Assembly: GCF_014202345.1 (NCBI RefSeq)
Contig: NZ_JACHGO010000004.1
Span: forward strand, 186,001 to 250,000
Length of the DNA stretch: 64,000 nucleotides
Reading direction: 5' to 3'
DNA from: Desulfovibrio intestinalis
GTDB lineage: Bacteria; Desulfobacterota; Desulfovibrionia; Desulfovibrionales; Desulfovibrionaceae
The notes beneath the pieces are model-generated. The model searched no databases. It was given only the letters and a program-made list of their open reading frames with translations, and was not told where the DNA came from. Position numbers and translations under genes: made by a program. This document shows, in pieces, positions 62,237 through 64,000 of this stretch (position 1 is the first letter of the stretch; each line of letters begins with the position of its first letter).

Positions 62237-63808
62237 ATGAGCACAGACAATCCGAATACACACAGTGCGCCCCCACAGGGCGCTCCTGTTCAAAAGCGCC
62301 TTTCCAAGGGCGCACGCTGGCGGGTGCTTATTGCCGTTATGGTGGCATGGTTGCCCATTGCCACGGACATGACCATCCTGCATATCGCCGTGCCGTCGTT
62401 GACGCTTTCGCTACAGGCCACGGGCACGGAAATACTCTGGATTATTGACATCTACCCGCTGATTATTGCCAGCCTGCTGGTGCCAATGGGCACGCAGGGC
62501 GACCGCATCGGCCCGCGCAAACTGCTCTTGGTCGGGCTGCTCATCTTTATGGCCGCTTCGCTGGCAGCGGCCTTTTCGCCAACGGCCAAAAGCCTGATTA
62601 TGGCCAGGGGCCTGCTTGCCGTGGGCGGAGCCATGATAATACCCAGTGTGCTGGCCATCATACGGATTACATTTGACGACTGGAAAGAACGGGCCATGGC
62701 CCTGGGCATCTGGGGTACGGTAAGTACCGTGGCCGCCGCCATGGGCCCTCTGGCGGGCGGCCTTTTGCTTGAGCATTTCTGGTGGGGATCTGTTTTTCTT
62801 ATCAATGTGCCGATCATTCTGATTATCCTGCCCCTGGCTGCCCACCTGCTGCCCAAGCCCCAAATCAAGGCCAAAGGCACATGGCCCATCGGGCAGGCTC
62901 TGACACTGGCCGCGGGCCTTATGGCGACGGTGTATGCCATTAAGGCCGTTTTCAAACAGGGCTCTTCAATGCTGCTTTGCGGCGGCGTGCTGGCTTGCGG
63001 TATTTTTTTGCTGGCATTGTTCATACGCAAGCAGCTGACTGCGCGCGCGCCCATGCTTGACCTTGGCCTGTTCCGCATGCCTGCCATCCGCGTGGGACTC
63101 GTGACAGCCCTTATTGTTTCAGGCGCGCTGGCTGGCGTGGAGCTTACCATTGCCCAGGAGTTGCAGTTTGTTCTCGGGCGCACGCCCTTGCAGGCTGGCA
63201 TTTTCATGCTGCCCATCATGGCGGCTTCTGCCGTTGGCGGCCCTTTGGCCGGAAAACTGGTCGTTTGGGGTGGGCTGCGGAGCGTCTGTACACTGTCGCT
63301 GCTGGCTGCCGGAGCCAGCCTCGCCGGGCTGGGTTTTGCGAGCTTTCATGACGCTGGCTGGCTGGTGTTCTCGTGCATGGTCATTTTGGGGCTTTCACTC
63401 AGCATTGGTTTGACGGCCTCATCCATTGCCATCATGGGCAGCGTGCCGCCGGAAAAAGGCGGGGCAGCAGGATCCATTGAAGCTCTGGGTTATGATCTGG
63501 GCGCGGGCTTGGGCATCACGGGCTTTGGGGTTCTGCTGTCAGTAAACTACAGCGCGGCCTTGCGTTTGCCGGAATACATACGCCAGAGCCTGCCGCACAG
63601 TGTCGTGGATTCTATCAGCGATACGATGGTTGCCGCGGAGCTGGCTGGTGGAGAAAAAGGCAAAGCCATTGCCGAGGCCGGACAAATGGCCTTTTCCTCC
63701 GCACACAGCACAGTGCTGCTGTCTGCGGCGCTTCTGGTATTTCTTTTGGGCTTGTGGGTTTTCAACGGATTACGCCACTATAACCCAAAGGAACAAAGTA
63801 AAGGCTGA
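62237..63808 (+). CDS. DHA2-family (14-TMS) drug:H+ antiporter, SmvA/EmrB-like
   Basis: 523-residue MFS permease. Fourteen predicted membrane helices; motif A as GTQGDRIGPRKLL, motif C-like IWGTVSTVAAAMGPLAGG, and the DMTILHIAVPSL segment in TM1. Family members expel quaternary ammonium compounds, bile salts or dyes. The start at 62237 (MSTDNP) has no clear ribosome site; ATGs at 62201 and 62141 remain open. It lies 211 nt after the RND pump and could be a separate unit. Confidence 0.9.
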   Translation: MSTDNPNTHSAPPQGAPVQKRLSKGARWRVLIAVMVAWLPIATDMTILHIAVPSLTLSLQATGTEILWIIDIYPLIIASLLVPMGTQGDRIGPRKLLLVGLLIFMAASLAAAFSPTAKSLIMARGLLAVGGAMIIPSVLAIIRITFDDWKERAMALGIWGTVSTVAAAMGPLAGGLLLEHFWWGSVFLINVPIILIILPLAAHLLPKPQIKAKGTWPIGQALTLAAGLMATVYAIKAVFKQGSSMLLCGGVLACGIFLLALFIRKQLTARAPMLDLGLFRMPAIRVGLVTALIVSGALAGVELTIAQELQFVLGRTPLQAGIFMLPIMAASAVGGPLAGKLVVWGGLRSVCTLSLLAAGASLAGLGFASFHDAGWLVFSCMVILGLSLSIGLTASSIAIMGSVPPEKGGAAGSIEALGYDLGAGLGITGFGVLLSVNYSAALRLPEYIRQSLPHSVVDSISDTMVAAELAGGEKGKAIAEAGQMAFSSAHSTVLLSAALLVFLLGLWVFNGLRHYNPKEQSKG

Positions 63809-64000
63809 TCCGGCAAGGGATGTCCTGTCGCCAAGCACACTGGCAAGACAATCCATGCAGAATCACGTTGACTGGAACCAGGCAGGCCGAGCTGATTTGA
63901 CGAGAATGTATCAGGTAAAAACTGACGCTGCAAAAGCTGAACTGCCCAGAGCTGGTATGGTAAAAGCTTGTCTGCAAAAGTTGTTCTGAAAAAATACCGT

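Overview
The window looks like a chromosomal stretch of a sulfate- or sulfite-reducing Desulfovibrio-type bacterium (Desulfobacterota). The reasons are an ATP synthase operon that begins with two b-type subunits and lacks the a and c genes, an isethionate sulfite-lyase-like glycyl radical enzyme with its activase, DUF4125 and DUF134 proteins, and moderately high GC broken by very AT-rich regulatory gaps. The species call is inference; no rRNA or tRNA gene was seen.

Layout. 1-6635 (minus): end-truncated DegT-family aminotransferase, CheW, a large TorS-like hybrid histidine kinase, cobyric acid synthase. 6989-13496 (plus): AsmA-like protein, motA-motB, shikimate kinase, a family 2 glycosyltransferase. 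13827-19822 (plus): atp operon b'-b-delta-alpha-gamma-beta-epsilon. 20126-21337 (minus): TetR regulator with two SMR exporter subunits and a perfect 28-bp operator. 21617-23422: lepA. 23782-32480 (minus): a sulfonate block (DUF4125 protein, PAS/sigma-54 activator, MHS-family transporter, a degenerate amidohydrolase, glycyl radical activase, isethionate sulfite-lyase). 33652-35925: lrgAB with a divergent LysR gene. 36461-41709: thiE with a DUF362 protein, a giant MscS channel, a cupin. 42012-43448: aldA-type aldehyde dehydrogenase. 43900-45215: a Met/His/Gly-rich small protein and a DUF134 regulator. 45499-51119: YbaK-like deacylase, YdcZ-like permease, VOC protein, PfkB kinase, CutA, endonuclease III, CheV. 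51416-56449: AraC regulator divergent from an operon of exported redox proteins. 56703-63808: MerR regulator divergent from an RND efflux operon whose pump gene is frameshifted, then a DHA2 efflux permease.

The sulfonate block is the most notable system. Both intergenic gaps that precede its two operons carry a sigma-54 (-24/-12) promoter and upstream dyads with an 8-bp A-tract centre (half-sites GTTG/CAAC or GTG/CAC), fitting control by the block's own PAS/sigma-54 activator. In the lyase, the recalled catalytic and substrate-binding positions of Bilophila IslA all recur at a constant offset. The amidohydrolase-fold partner has lost nearly all metal ligands and may do something new.

The window also carries a dispersed family of about 150-bp elements with inverted ends (three full copies, one longer variant, several end fragments) and one copy of a second element with different ends, both resembling non-autonomous miniature transposons inserted at TA.
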